DNA from: Oscillospiraceae bacterium
GTDB taxonomy: Bacteria; Bacillota; Clostridia; Oscillospirales; Ruminococcaceae
Assembly: GCA_017472375.1 (NCBI GenBank)
Contig: JAFUQL010000147.1
Coordinates: 1-11,980, forward strand
Length of the DNA stretch: 11,980 nt
Direction: 5' to 3'
Shown: piece after piece, positions 4,635 to 11,204 of the stretch
Layout: each line of letters begins with the position of its first letter
Numbering within the stretch: position 1 is the stretch's first letter
Notes under the pieces: generated by a model
The model's database searches: none
The model's input: the letters and a program-made list of their open reading frames with translations, nothing else
What the model was told of the DNA's origin: nothing
Program-made: the position numbers and the translations under genes

Positions 4635-6389
4635 ATGGACATTTTCAACGTATTCAGCCTGTTTGGCGGCCTTGCGCTGTTCCTGTACGGCATGAACCTG
4701 ATGGGTGACTCTCTGGAGCAGCAGGCCGGCGGCAAGCTGCAGGTCATCCTGTCCAAGCTGACCGACAACCCCCTGAAGGGCTTTTTGCTGGGCCTGGGTG
4801 TCACCGCTATCATCCAGAGCTCTTCCGCCACCACCGTCATGGTGGTCGGCTTCGTCAACAGCGGCATCATGGAGCTGACCCAGGCGGTCGGCATCATCAT
4901 GGGCAGCAACGTGGGCACCACGGTCACGTCCTGGCTGCTGAGCCTGACCACCATCGAGGGCAGCAGCTTTATTATGAAGCTGCTCAAGCCGGACTCCTTC
5001 GGCCCGGTGCTGGCTTTCATCGGCATCGTCCTGAGCATGTTTTACAAGAAAGGCAAGTATGCCAACGTGGGCAACATCCTGCTGGGCTTCTTCATTCTGA
5101 TGACCGGCATGGGCGCCATGTCTGACTCGGTGGGCGGCCTGGCTGATATGCCCTGGTTCCGCGATCTGTTCGTCAGCTTCACCAACCCCATTCTGGGCGT
5201 GCTGGCTGGCGCACTGCTGACCGCCATCATCCAGAGCTCCTCCGCCAGCGTGGGCATCCTGCAGGCGCTGTCCGCCACCGGCGCGGTCAGCTTCGGCAGC
5301 GCCATTCCCATCATTCTGGGCCAGAACATCGGCACCTGTGTCACCGCGCTGATCTCCAGCGTGGGCGCCAACAAGAACGCCCGCCGCACCGCCTTTGTCC
5401 ACCTGTACTTCAACATTGTGGGCACGGTGCTGTTCCTGGTGGCCTTCTATTCTCTCAACGCCGTCATCGGCTTTGAGTTCCTGGACGACCCGGTCAACGC
5501 CATGAACATCGCCGTGGTCCATACTCTGTTCAACGTGCTGGCCACCGCCGTGCTGCTGCCCTTCAACAAGCTGCTGGTGAAGATGGCCTGCCTGACTGTG
5601 CCCGACGGAAAGGAGGACGAGAAGTTCCCCCTGCTGGACAAGCTGCTGCTGGGCACCCCCGCCGTTGCCACCGTTCGTGCCCGCGAGTGCACTGTGGATA
5701 TGGCCCGCATGGCCCAGAGCGGTCTGCTGAAGGCCATGAGCCTGGTCCATGTCTGGGATGGCAAGGTGGCCGAGGAGGTCATCCAGAAAGAGGATGATGT
5801 GGACCATTACGAGGATGCTCTAGGCACCTACCTGGTGCAGCTGAGCAGCCTGCAGCTGAGCATGGCCGACCACCGCACCGTGAACACCCTGCTGTACACC
5901 CTGAGCGACCTGGAGCGCATCAGCGACCACTCGGTGAACCTGCTGCGCAGCGCCGAGGAACTGAAAAACAAGCAGGTCTCTTTCAGCGCCAAGGCCCTGG
6001 AGGACCTGAATCTGCTGGAGTGGGCGCTGCAGGACATCCTGACCATGACCGTGGAGGCCTTCGCCAACCAGGATCTGGAGGCCGCCCGCAAGGTGGAGCC
6101 TCTGGAGCAGGTCATCGACGAGATCGTATACCGGGTGCGCACCAACCACATCAAGCGGGTGCAGACCGGTGAGTGCAGCATCTCCAACGGCTTTATCCTG
6201 TCCGACCTGCTGACCTGCTACGAGCGCGTGGCTGACCACTGCTCCAACGTGGCCGTTGCCATGATCGAGCTGTCCCACGACAGCTTCGACACCCACGAGT
6301 ACCTGCAGGGTGTCAAGAGCCAGGACGAGCACTTTGGCCGCCGCATGGACGAGCATCGTGCCCGCTACGGCCTGACCGCCAAATCCTGA
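4635..6389 (+). CDS. Na+/phosphate symporter with C-terminal PhoU domain
   Basis: A 584-residue membrane protein of the Na/Pi cotransporter family (PF02690; NptA/YjbB-like) that couples Na+ entry to inorganic phosphate movement. The transport part (about 1-315) shows the inverted repeat typical of the family: TAIIQSSSA occurs twice, with QSSS at 61-64 and 200-203, and each copy is followed by a Gly/Asn segment (GSNVGTT at 90-96, GQNIGTC at 229-235). The C-terminal half (about 345-560) is a helical PhoU-like domain with two metal-site motifs, LERISDH (E427, D431) and YERVADH (E530, D534). GAGG precedes the ATG by 12 nt. Related bacterial proteins of this length exist with the same fusion. It sits just before a PhoB/PhoR-type pair and behind putative Pho boxes, so phosphate-responsive expression is likely. 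Phosphate as substrate is a family inference. Confidence 0.93.
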   Translation: MDIFNVFSLFGGLALFLYGMNLMGDSLEQQAGGKLQVILSKLTDNPLKGFLLGLGVTAIIQSSSATTVMVVGFVNSGIMELTQAVGIIMGSNVGTTVTSWLLSLTTIEGSSFIMKLLKPDSFGPVLAFIGIVLSMFYKKGKYANVGNILLGFFILMTGMGAMSDSVGGLADMPWFRDLFVSFTNPILGVLAGALLTAIIQSSSASVGILQALSATGAVSFGSAIPIILGQNIGTCVTALISSVGANKNARRTAFVHLYFNIVGTVLFLVAFYSLNAVIGFEFLDDPVNAMNIAVVHTLFNVLATAVLLPFNKLLVKMACLTVPDGKEDEKFPLLDKLLLGTPAVATVRARECTVDMARMAQSGLLKAMSLVHVWDGKVAEEVIQKEDDVDHYEDALGTYLVQLSSLQLSMADHRTVNTLLYTLSDLERISDHSVNLLRSAEELKNKQVSFSAKALEDLNLLEWALQDILTMTVEAFANQDLEAARKVEPLEQVIDEIVYRVRTNHIKRVQTGECSISNGFILSDLLTCYERVADHCSNVAVAMIELSHDSFDTHEYLQGVKSQDEHFGRRMDEHRARYGLTAKS

Positions 6390-6426
6390 ACCGCATATCG
6401 AGATCCCAAGGCATTCGGCCTTTGAC

Positions 6427-6475
6427 GGAGAGGGGAACTTCCGGCACGGCCGGAACGCTCCCCTCTTTGTTTTAT
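6427..6475 (+). terminator. Terminator between the phosphate symporter and the response regulator
   Basis: An outer stem AGAGGGGA/TCCCCTCT (6429-6436 with 6459-6466) and an inner stem TTCCGGC/GCCGGAA (6439-6445 with 6449-6455) are separated by a small internal loop; TTTGTTTT follows. It would limit transcription from the symporter into the two-component genes. No convincing separate promoter is visible before the regulator, so partial read-through is plausible. Confidence 0.85.
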
Positions 6476-6533
6476 ATTCCCGCACAGTGCATCCCGTTTT
6501 TTGACCCACCCTTTGCAAAGCGAGGTACCCTTT

Positions 6534-7223
6534 ATGCTGATCTATCTGGTGGAGGACGACCCCTCCATTCTGGAACTGGAAGAATACGCCCTGCACGCCC
6601 ACGGCTACGAGACCCAGGGCTTTGCTGAGGGCGAGAGCTTTTTCGCCGCCTGCGCCAAGGCCCTGCCGGACCTGGTCATTCTGGACGTGATGCTGCCCGG
6701 CGAGGACGGCTTTGCCCTGCTGAAAAAGCTGCGCCGCACCGCCGGGGCCGAGCATCTGCCTGTGGTGATGGTCACCGCCCGCACCACCGAGCTGGACGTG
6801 GTAAAAGGTCTGGACCAGGGCGCGGATGACTACATCTCCAAGCCCTTCGGCGTACTGGAATTCGTCAGCCGGATCAAGGCGGTGCTGCGCCGCGCCGACC
6901 GCACCCCTGCCCAGCTCGCCTTCGCACAGATCCGCATGGACCCCGCCGCCCGCCGGGTAACGGTGGACGACCGGGAGGCGGAGCTGACCTTCAAAGAATT
7001 TGAACTGCTGCAGCTGTTTCTGCAGAACCCCGGCCAGGTGCTCAGCCGGGATCATATCATGCAGCGGGTGTGGGACACCGACTTCTGCGGTGAGAGCCGC
7101 ACCGTGGATATGCATGTGCGCACCCTGCGCCAAAAGCTGGGCGAAGCCGGCGCCTGCATTCAGACGGTTCGCAAGGTGGGCTACCGGCTGACCGCCCCCA
7201 ACGGAGAGGGGACAGAAGAATGA
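6534..7223 (+). CDS. OmpR/PhoB-family response regulator
   Basis: A 229-residue transcription regulator: receiver domain (1-118) with acidic pocket E7/D8/D9, phosphoacceptor D51 in LVILDVMLPG, T81 and K103, then a winged-helix DNA-binding domain (about 125-220) with TFKEFELLQLF and the GYRL wing end. All residues required for phosphorylation are present. The start is the ATG at 6534, with GAGG 8 nt upstream and the receiver beginning immediately (MLIYLVEDD); a TTG at 6501 in the same frame is less likely. The stop overlaps the kinase start by ATGA, so the two are translationally coupled. Position next to a phosphate symporter with candidate Pho boxes suggests a PhoP/PhoB role, but the target cannot be proved from the protein. 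Confidence 0.93.
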   Translation: MLIYLVEDDPSILELEEYALHAHGYETQGFAEGESFFAACAKALPDLVILDVMLPGEDGFALLKKLRRTAGAEHLPVVMVTARTTELDVVKGLDQGADDYISKPFGVLEFVSRIKAVLRRADRTPAQLAFAQIRMDPAARRVTVDDREAELTFKEFELLQLFLQNPGQVLSRDHIMQRVWDTDFCGESRTVDMHVRTLRQKLGEAGACIQTVRKVGYRLTAPNGEGTEE

Positions 7224-8590
7224 GCCGAAAACGCAGCATCACAGAAGCCATCAACCATCGGCTCCTGCTGCTCGGGCTGCTGACCCTTGTGCTCACTGCT
7301 GCACTGATCACCCTGGCCTTTTACCGGGGCTTTGCGCGGCAGGTGGAGCACGACCTGGAGCGCACCGCCCGGGCCGCGGCCAGCGGTTACGCGCTCAGCG
7401 GGGATCTTCAGGTGCTGGAGGGCTTTGCCGAGGGCGAGCTCCGCATCACCCTGATCGACACAGAGGGCCATGTCCTGTACGACAGTGAGATCGCCGGCCC
7501 GATGGAGAACCATCTGCAGCGCCCTGAGGTCCAGCAGGCTCTGGCTGAGGGCGTGGGCTTTGCCCAGCGCAGCAGTGCCACCCTAGGTCTGCGCAGCTAC
7601 TACTGCGCCCTGCTTCTGCCCGAAGGCGGGCTGCTGCGCCTGGCACTGGATGCAGACAGCGCCTACGCCTTTTTCGACCGCTCGCTGCCCTGGGTCCTGC
7701 TTCTCTGTGCGCTCATTTTTGCGGTGAGCGCCACTGCAAGCTGGCTGCTGACCCACAGCCTTGTGCAGCCCATCGTCGCATTGGGCAACGACCTGGATCA
7801 CATCGCCGAACGGGTGCCCTACCGGGAACTCGTGCCCTTTGCCGAAGCCATTCAGACCGACCAGCAGATGCGCCGCAACAGCGAGCGGATGCGCCGGGAG
7901 TTCACCGCCAATGTGAGCCATGAGCTCAAGACCCCTTTGACCAGCATTTCCGGCTACGCCGAGCTGATCGAGGCAGGCATGGTGCAGCCCGATGATCTGC
8001 CCGCCTTCGCCGGGCGCATCCGCACCGAGGCCGCCCGGCTGCAGGCGCTGGTGGCAGACATCCTGCAGCTCAGCGAACTGGACAACCTGACCGCCGATCA
8101 GCCAGAGACCGGCAAGCCCCCGGAGTTCCAGCCGGTGGATCTGCTGGCGGTGGTCCGCCGCTGTGCCGACCGGCTGACCCTGAACGCCCAGCGCTCCTAC
8201 GTCACCCTGCTGGCGGAGGGCGAATCGATCCTTGTGTGCGGCAGCGCCCGCCATCTGGACGAACTGGCCTACAACCTGTGTGACAACGCCATCCGCTACA
8301 ACCGCCCGGGCGGCCGGGTGGTGCTGCGGGCCGAGTATCGCGAGGGCCGCCCCGCCCTGTGTGTCACCGATGACGGCATCGGCATCCCGCCCGAGCATCA
8401 GAGCCGCATTTTTGAGCGGTTCTACCGGGTGGACAAGAGCCGCTCCAAAGCCACCGGCGGCACCGGCCTGGGCCTCGCCATCGTGAAGCACATCGCCCTG
8501 ATGCACAGCGCGAGCATCCGCCTCAAGAGCCGCCCCGGCGAGGGCACCTCCATCACCGTCCTGTTCCCGGCACAGAGCCGCAAAAGCTGA
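7220..8590 (+). CDS. Membrane sensor histidine kinase (PhoR-like)
   Basis: A 456-residue partner kinase. It has a transmembrane helix at 14-35, an extracytoplasmic sensor of about 120 residues, a second transmembrane helix at 156-178, a short linker, and then HisKA with the H-box FTANVSHELKTPL (His234). The ATPase domain has the N-box around N352/N356 (NLCDNAIRYN), G1 DDGIGIP (384-390), F-box RIFERFYRVDK (397-407) and G2 GGTGLGLAI (413-421). The catalytic set is complete. Only about 55 residues lie between the second helix and the H-box; I see no PAS domain and at most a degenerate HAMP, so it is shorter than Bacillus PhoR (about 580). The start overlaps the regulator stop (ATGA). It is probably the phosphate sensor, by context and the PhoR-like catalytic core. 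Confidence 0.93.
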   Translation: MSRKRSITEAINHRLLLLGLLTLVLTAALITLAFYRGFARQVEHDLERTARAAASGYALSGDLQVLEGFAEGELRITLIDTEGHVLYDSEIAGPMENHLQRPEVQQALAEGVGFAQRSSATLGLRSYYCALLLPEGGLLRLALDADSAYAFFDRSLPWVLLLCALIFAVSATASWLLTHSLVQPIVALGNDLDHIAERVPYRELVPFAEAIQTDQQMRRNSERMRREFTANVSHELKTPLTSISGYAELIEAGMVQPDDLPAFAGRIRTEAARLQALVADILQLSELDNLTADQPETGKPPEFQPVDLLAVVRRCADRLTLNAQRSYVTLLAEGESILVCGSARHLDELAYNLCDNAIRYNRPGGRVVLRAEYREGRPALCVTDDGIGIPPEHQSRIFERFYRVDKSRSKATGGTGLGLAIVKHIALMHSASIRLKSRPGEGTSITVLFPAQSRKS

Positions 8591-8604
8591 CCCTGCACAC
8601 ATAT

Positions 8605-8655
8605 AAAAAAGACAGCGCCCCCGCACCGATACGGTGCGGGGGCGCTGTTTGTGTT
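8605..8655. terminator. Bidirectional terminator between kinase and crotonase-fold gene
   Basis: A perfect 17-bp stem (8612-8628 with 8632-8648) has a 3-nt ATA loop, flanked by AAAAAA at 8605-8610 and TTTGTGTTTT on the right. It has a T-tract in both directions and lies between convergent genes, so it ends both transcripts. Confidence 0.93.
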
Positions 8656-8686
8656 TTGTCAGATCCGGGCCGGGGCAGCCGCTGCC

Positions 8687-9481
8687 TTACTTGCCCTGGA
8701 AATTGGCCTTGCGCTTCTCAATGAAAGCGCACACGCCCTCCTTGAAGTCCTCGCTGGCGATGCACACGCTCTGGGTGGGCACCTCGCCCTCCGCCAGATA
8801 GCGGGCATAGTCGGCGTAGTTGGCCTCGAAGAACTGCTTCTTCAGGGCGCCGTAGGCCACCAGCGGGCCGGCGGCCAGCTTCTTGGCCAGGGCCATGGCG
8901 GTGTCGGCCAGCTCCTCCTTGGGGCAGACCTGGTGCACCAGGCCCCAGCTCTTGGCCTCCTCCACACCCAGCGGGCGGCCGGTGGCACACAGCTCCATGG
9001 CGCGGGCGGGACCGATCATCTTGCTCAGCAGGTAGGTGCCGCCGGTGTCGGGCACCAGACCCAGATTGATGAAGGCCTGGATGAACTTCACGTTGTCGGC
9101 GGCCACCACAAAGTCGCCGGACAGGGCCAGGTTGGCGCCTGCGCCCGCGGCCGCACCGTTGACGGCGGTGATGACCATCTTGCTCATCTGCTTGATCTTC
9201 AGCGAGACCTGGCCGGCGCGCTCGATCAGGTCGTCCATGTTCAGCTCGCCGCCTGCCTGGATGTTCTGGTAGAAGTAGCCGATGTCGCCGCCGGCAGAGA
9301 ACGCCTTGCCGCCGCTGGCGATGATGACCACCTTGACGGCGGGATCCTTCTCGCACTCATCCAGCAGGCTCAGCAGCTCCTCCACCATCTCCATGTCGAT
9401 GGCGTTCAGGTTCTTGGCCCAGTTCATGGTGATCACGCCGACCCCGTCGGTGACGGCGTACTGATTCTTGCGGTATTCCAT
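8687..9481 (-). CDS. Crotonase-fold protein, PaaG-like enoyl-CoA isomerase/hydratase family
   Basis: A 264-residue acyl-CoA enzyme of the enoyl-CoA hydratase/isomerase superfamily. The oxyanion-hole segments are present: FSAGGDI (61-67) and NGAAAGAGAN (108-117). The two glutamates that hydrate crotonyl-CoA (Glu144 and Glu164 of rat crotonase) align with Asn117 and Phe137. An aspartate is present in GLVPDTGGT (Asp145), as in PaaG-type isomerases, which the region 105-160 resembles closely. The C-terminal FQGK also recalls PaaG. The start at 9481 has AGGAGG 7 nt upstream; an in-frame ATG 33 nt earlier has none. It is second in an operon, 51 nt after the butyryl-CoA:acetate CoA-transferase. Isomerisation of a 3-enoyl or related acyl-CoA is inferred; plain crotonase activity seems unlikely. 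The physiological substrate is unknown. Confidence 0.88.
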   Translation of the reverse strand: MEYRKNQYAVTDGVGVITMNWAKNLNAIDMEMVEELLSLLDECEKDPAVKVVIIASGGKAFSAGGDIGYFYQNIQAGGELNMDDLIERAGQVSLKIKQMSKMVITAVNGAAAGAGANLALSGDFVVAADNVKFIQAFINLGLVPDTGGTYLLSKMIGPARAMELCATGRPLGVEEAKSWGLVHQVCPKEELADTAMALAKKLAAGPLVAYGALKKQFFEANYADYARYLAEGEVPTQSVCIASEDFKEGVCAFIEKRKANFQGK

Positions 9482-9488
9482 GGTCGTG

Positions 9489-9494
9489 CCTCCT
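9489..9494 (-). promoter_or_regulatory. Ribosome binding site that fixes the crotonase-fold start
   Basis: AGGAGG on the minus strand lies 7 nt before the ATG at 9481. It falls inside the 11-codon extension that the upstream in-frame ATG (9514) would give, so the shorter protein is preferred. Confidence 0.85.
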
Positions 9495-9508
9495 TCCATA
9501 ATCGGGCG

Positions 9509-9524
9509 GGTCATGCGGTCATGC
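9509..9524. repeat. Two tandem copies of an 8-bp unit in the but intergenic gap
   Basis: GGTCATGC occurs twice without a gap. An adjoining 16-bp near-palindrome (9525-9540) spans the CoA-transferase stop codon. Together they fill most of the 51-nt gap between the two operon genes. No function is evident. Confidence 0.6.
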
Positions 9525-9532
9525 AGCGCAGA

Positions 9533-10882
9533 TCAGCGCTTGTTGCTGCGGCGCCAGATGTGCATCTTCTCGGCGTCGGCGATCAGCTGGTCGCGGAAGT
9601 CGGGGTGGGCGACGGAGATGATCTTCTCGGCGCGCTCCCAGGTGCTGGTGCCCTTCAGGTTGACCAGGCCGTACTCGGTGACCAGGTAGTGGATGTTGGC
9701 GCGGGTGGCGGTGATGATGCCGCCGGGGGTGATGGTGGGGGCCAGGCGGCTCTTCACGCTGCCGTCCTTGCCCTTAACAGTGGAGGAGCAGCAGATGAAG
9801 CTCTTGCCGCCCTTGGACAGGTACGCGCCCAGCACGAAGTCCAGCTGGCCGCCGGCGCCGCTGATGTGGCGGGTGCCGGAGGACTCACTGGCCACCTGAC
9901 CGAACAGGTCGACCTCCACGGCGTTGTTGATGGACATGAAGTTGTCCAGCTCGCTGATGACACGCACGTCGTTCACATAGTCAACAGGGGCGGCCATGCA
10001 GGCGGGGTTGTTGTTGATGTAGTCGTACAGCTTCTGGGTGCCGGCGGCGAAGGTGTACACCTGGCGGCCCTTGTTGTGGGCCTTGTTGGCGCCGGTGATC
10101 TTGCCGGCCATGGCGATGTCCACAAAGGCATCCACATACATCTCGGTGTGCACGCCCAGGTCCTTCAGATCGCTCTGAGCGATCAGGCTGCCCACGGCGT
10201 TGGGCATGCCGCCGATGCCCAGCTGCAGGCAGGCGCCGTTGGGGATCTCGGGCACGATCAGCTTGGCAACGGCCTCGTCCACCGCGGAGGCGGGGGCGCC
10301 GGGCATCTGAGCCACAGGGGGATTGTCGCCCTCCACGACCATGGTCACGTCGTCGATGTGGACGCTGACCTCATGGCCGCCCAGGCAGACAGGCATGTTC
10401 TGGTTGACCTCGACGATGACGGTGTCGGCCACCTCGACCAGAGCAGCCAGCTGGCTGGCGTTCAGGCCGAAGTTGAAGTAGCCGTGCTCGTCCATGGGGG
10501 CGACCTGCATCATCAGCACGTCCAGATGGCGGATGTTCTCGCGGTAGTAGCGGGGCATCTCAGAGTAGCGCAGGGGGTTGTAGTAGGCAAAGCCCTTGTC
10601 GATCAGCTTGCGCTCGATGCCGGAGGTGTGCCAGCTGTTCCAGGTGATGCGCTCGGCGGCATCGGCCAGCTGGGTGACTGCGGGGGGCCACAGGGCGATG
10701 GCGCCGCGGAAGTTGATGTCGGTCAGGCTGGGATCGGCGGCCATGCGCTCGGCCAGAGCCTTATCCAGAGCCACGGGATGGTTGGCACAGAAGCTGTAAT
10801 CGACCCAGTCGCCGCTCTTGACGACCTTGACGGCCTCGGCAGCCGAGACGAGCTTCTTCTGATATTCTGCGCGGTAATCCAT
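9533..10882 (-). CDS. but: Butyryl-CoA:acetate CoA-transferase
   Basis: A 449-residue family I-type CoA-transferase (acetyl-CoA hydrolase/transferase superfamily) that moves CoA from butyryl-CoA to acetate, releasing butyrate and acetyl-CoA in the cytoplasm. The catalytic glutamate lies in GVHTE (Glu247), and the CoA-binding glycine-rich segment SGAGGQLDF is at 341-349. The sequence closely recalls the But proteins of Roseburia and Faecalibacterium along its length, including WNSWHTSGIERKLI (81-94), the strongly conserved middle region NGACLQLGIGGMPNAVGSLI (215-234) and the C-terminal IWRRSNKR. The start at 10882 has an AGGAGGA site upstream; an earlier in-frame ATG adds 17 basic residues without one. 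It is transcribed first, before the crotonase-fold gene. 4-hydroxybutyrate CoA-transferase is the nearest alternative, but the overall likeness favours But. Confidence 0.94.
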   Translation of the reverse strand: MDYRAEYQKKLVSAAEAVKVVKSGDWVDYSFCANHPVALDKALAERMAADPSLTDINFRGAIALWPPAVTQLADAAERITWNSWHTSGIERKLIDKGFAYYNPLRYSEMPRYYRENIRHLDVLMMQVAPMDEHGYFNFGLNASQLAALVEVADTVIVEVNQNMPVCLGGHEVSVHIDDVTMVVEGDNPPVAQMPGAPASAVDEAVAKLIVPEIPNGACLQLGIGGMPNAVGSLIAQSDLKDLGVHTEMYVDAFVDIAMAGKITGANKAHNKGRQVYTFAAGTQKLYDYINNNPACMAAPVDYVNDVRVISELDNFMSINNAVEVDLFGQVASESSGTRHISGAGGQLDFVLGAYLSKGGKSFICCSSTVKGKDGSVKSRLAPTITPGGIITATRANIHYLVTEYGLVNLKGTSTWERAEKIISVAHPDFRDQLIADAEKMHIWRRSNKR

Positions 10883-10953
10883 GTATCGCGTCCTCCTTTT
10901 TGTTGGTTCTTGTCGTTTTGCAGCTTTGCACATCGGTGCTGCTCATTGTTTTT

Positions 10954-10982
10954 ATTGTACACTATATGTGGTTTTTTTGCAA
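10954..10982 (-). promoter_or_regulatory. Sigma-A promoter of the but operon
   Basis: On the minus strand TTGCAA (10977-10982) and TACAAT (complement of 10954-10959) are 17 bp apart. The start would be near 10947, leaving a leader of about 65 nt that ends in a strong ribosome binding site. Confidence 0.82.
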
Positions 10983-11007
10983 CAAACAGAATCTTTAGCC
11001 CCTCAAA

Positions 11008-11030
11008 GTTTTGTGCAGGCTGTACAAAAC
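11008..11030. promoter_or_regulatory. Near-perfect 23-bp palindrome between divergent but and hemA promoters
   Basis: GTTTTGT (11008-11014) is mirrored by ACAAAAC (11024-11030), and the inner CAG/CTG also pair, leaving a single mismatched pair (11015/11023) and one central base. It has no flanking T-tract and lies about 26 bp upstream of the but -35 and about 75 bp before the hemA -35. This is the form of a dimeric repressor or activator site. The regulator is unknown. Confidence 0.6.
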
Positions 11031-11103
11031 GTCTCACCGGTACTGCTTTGATAGAAATTTCACCATCCTATGTGGTTTCCCGTGTGCAGCGCTGCCGCCC
11101 GCC

Positions 11104-11132
11104 TTGTATTTCCCCGCGCCTGCGCCTATAAT
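11104..11132 (+). promoter_or_regulatory. Sigma-A promoter of hemA
   Basis: TTGTAT (11104-11109) and a perfect TATAAT (11127-11132) are separated by 17 bp of GC-rich sequence. The start would be near 11139, leaving a leader of about 66 nt. Confidence 0.85.
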
Positions 11133-11145
11133 GGGAATATCATCC

Positions 11146-11181
11146 GGCGCGGGCCCAGGCCCCGCCCGTTTTCCATTTTTT
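11146..11181 (+). terminator. Terminator-like hairpin in the hemA leader
   Basis: A GC-rich inverted repeat (arms roughly 11146-11154 and 11159-11166, with one bulge) is followed by CGTTTTCCATTTTTT (11167-11181). It begins within about 10 nt of the predicted start and ends just before the ribosome binding site. It could act as an attenuator or as a 5' stabilising hairpin; no competing antiterminator pairing is obvious in the short leader. Confidence 0.45.
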
Positions 11182-11189
11182 GAGAGAGT

Positions 11190-11196
11190 GAGGTGA
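11190..11196 (+). promoter_or_regulatory. Ribosome binding site that selects the hemA GTG start
   Basis: GAGGTGA matches the 16S anti-Shine-Dalgarno well and lies 8 nt before the GTG at 11205. An in-frame GTG at 11193 falls inside this element, so it is an unlikely start. Confidence 0.75.
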
Positions 11197-11204
11197 GCCG
11201 CCCC

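Noticed and set aside
6501..6533. TTG start adding 11 residues to the response regulator
   Set aside because: The receiver fold begins directly at the ATG at 6534, which has a GAGG site; the extension has no family counterpart.
11008..11030. The palindrome as a Rex operator
   Set aside because: The Rex consensus has TTGT and ACAA 10 bp apart with TTAA-type inner bases; here the spacing is 9 and the inner bases are GC-rich.
8651..11131. An 826-codon open frame on the plus strand opposite the but operon
   Set aside because: It is the antisense shadow of but and the crotonase-fold gene; the product is low-complexity His/Val/Gly/Ala-rich, and the frame crosses the terminator and both promoters.
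11139..11204. A T-box or cobalamin riboswitch before hemA
   Set aside because: The leader is about 66 nt, far too short for either, and no T-box or B12-box sequence is visible.
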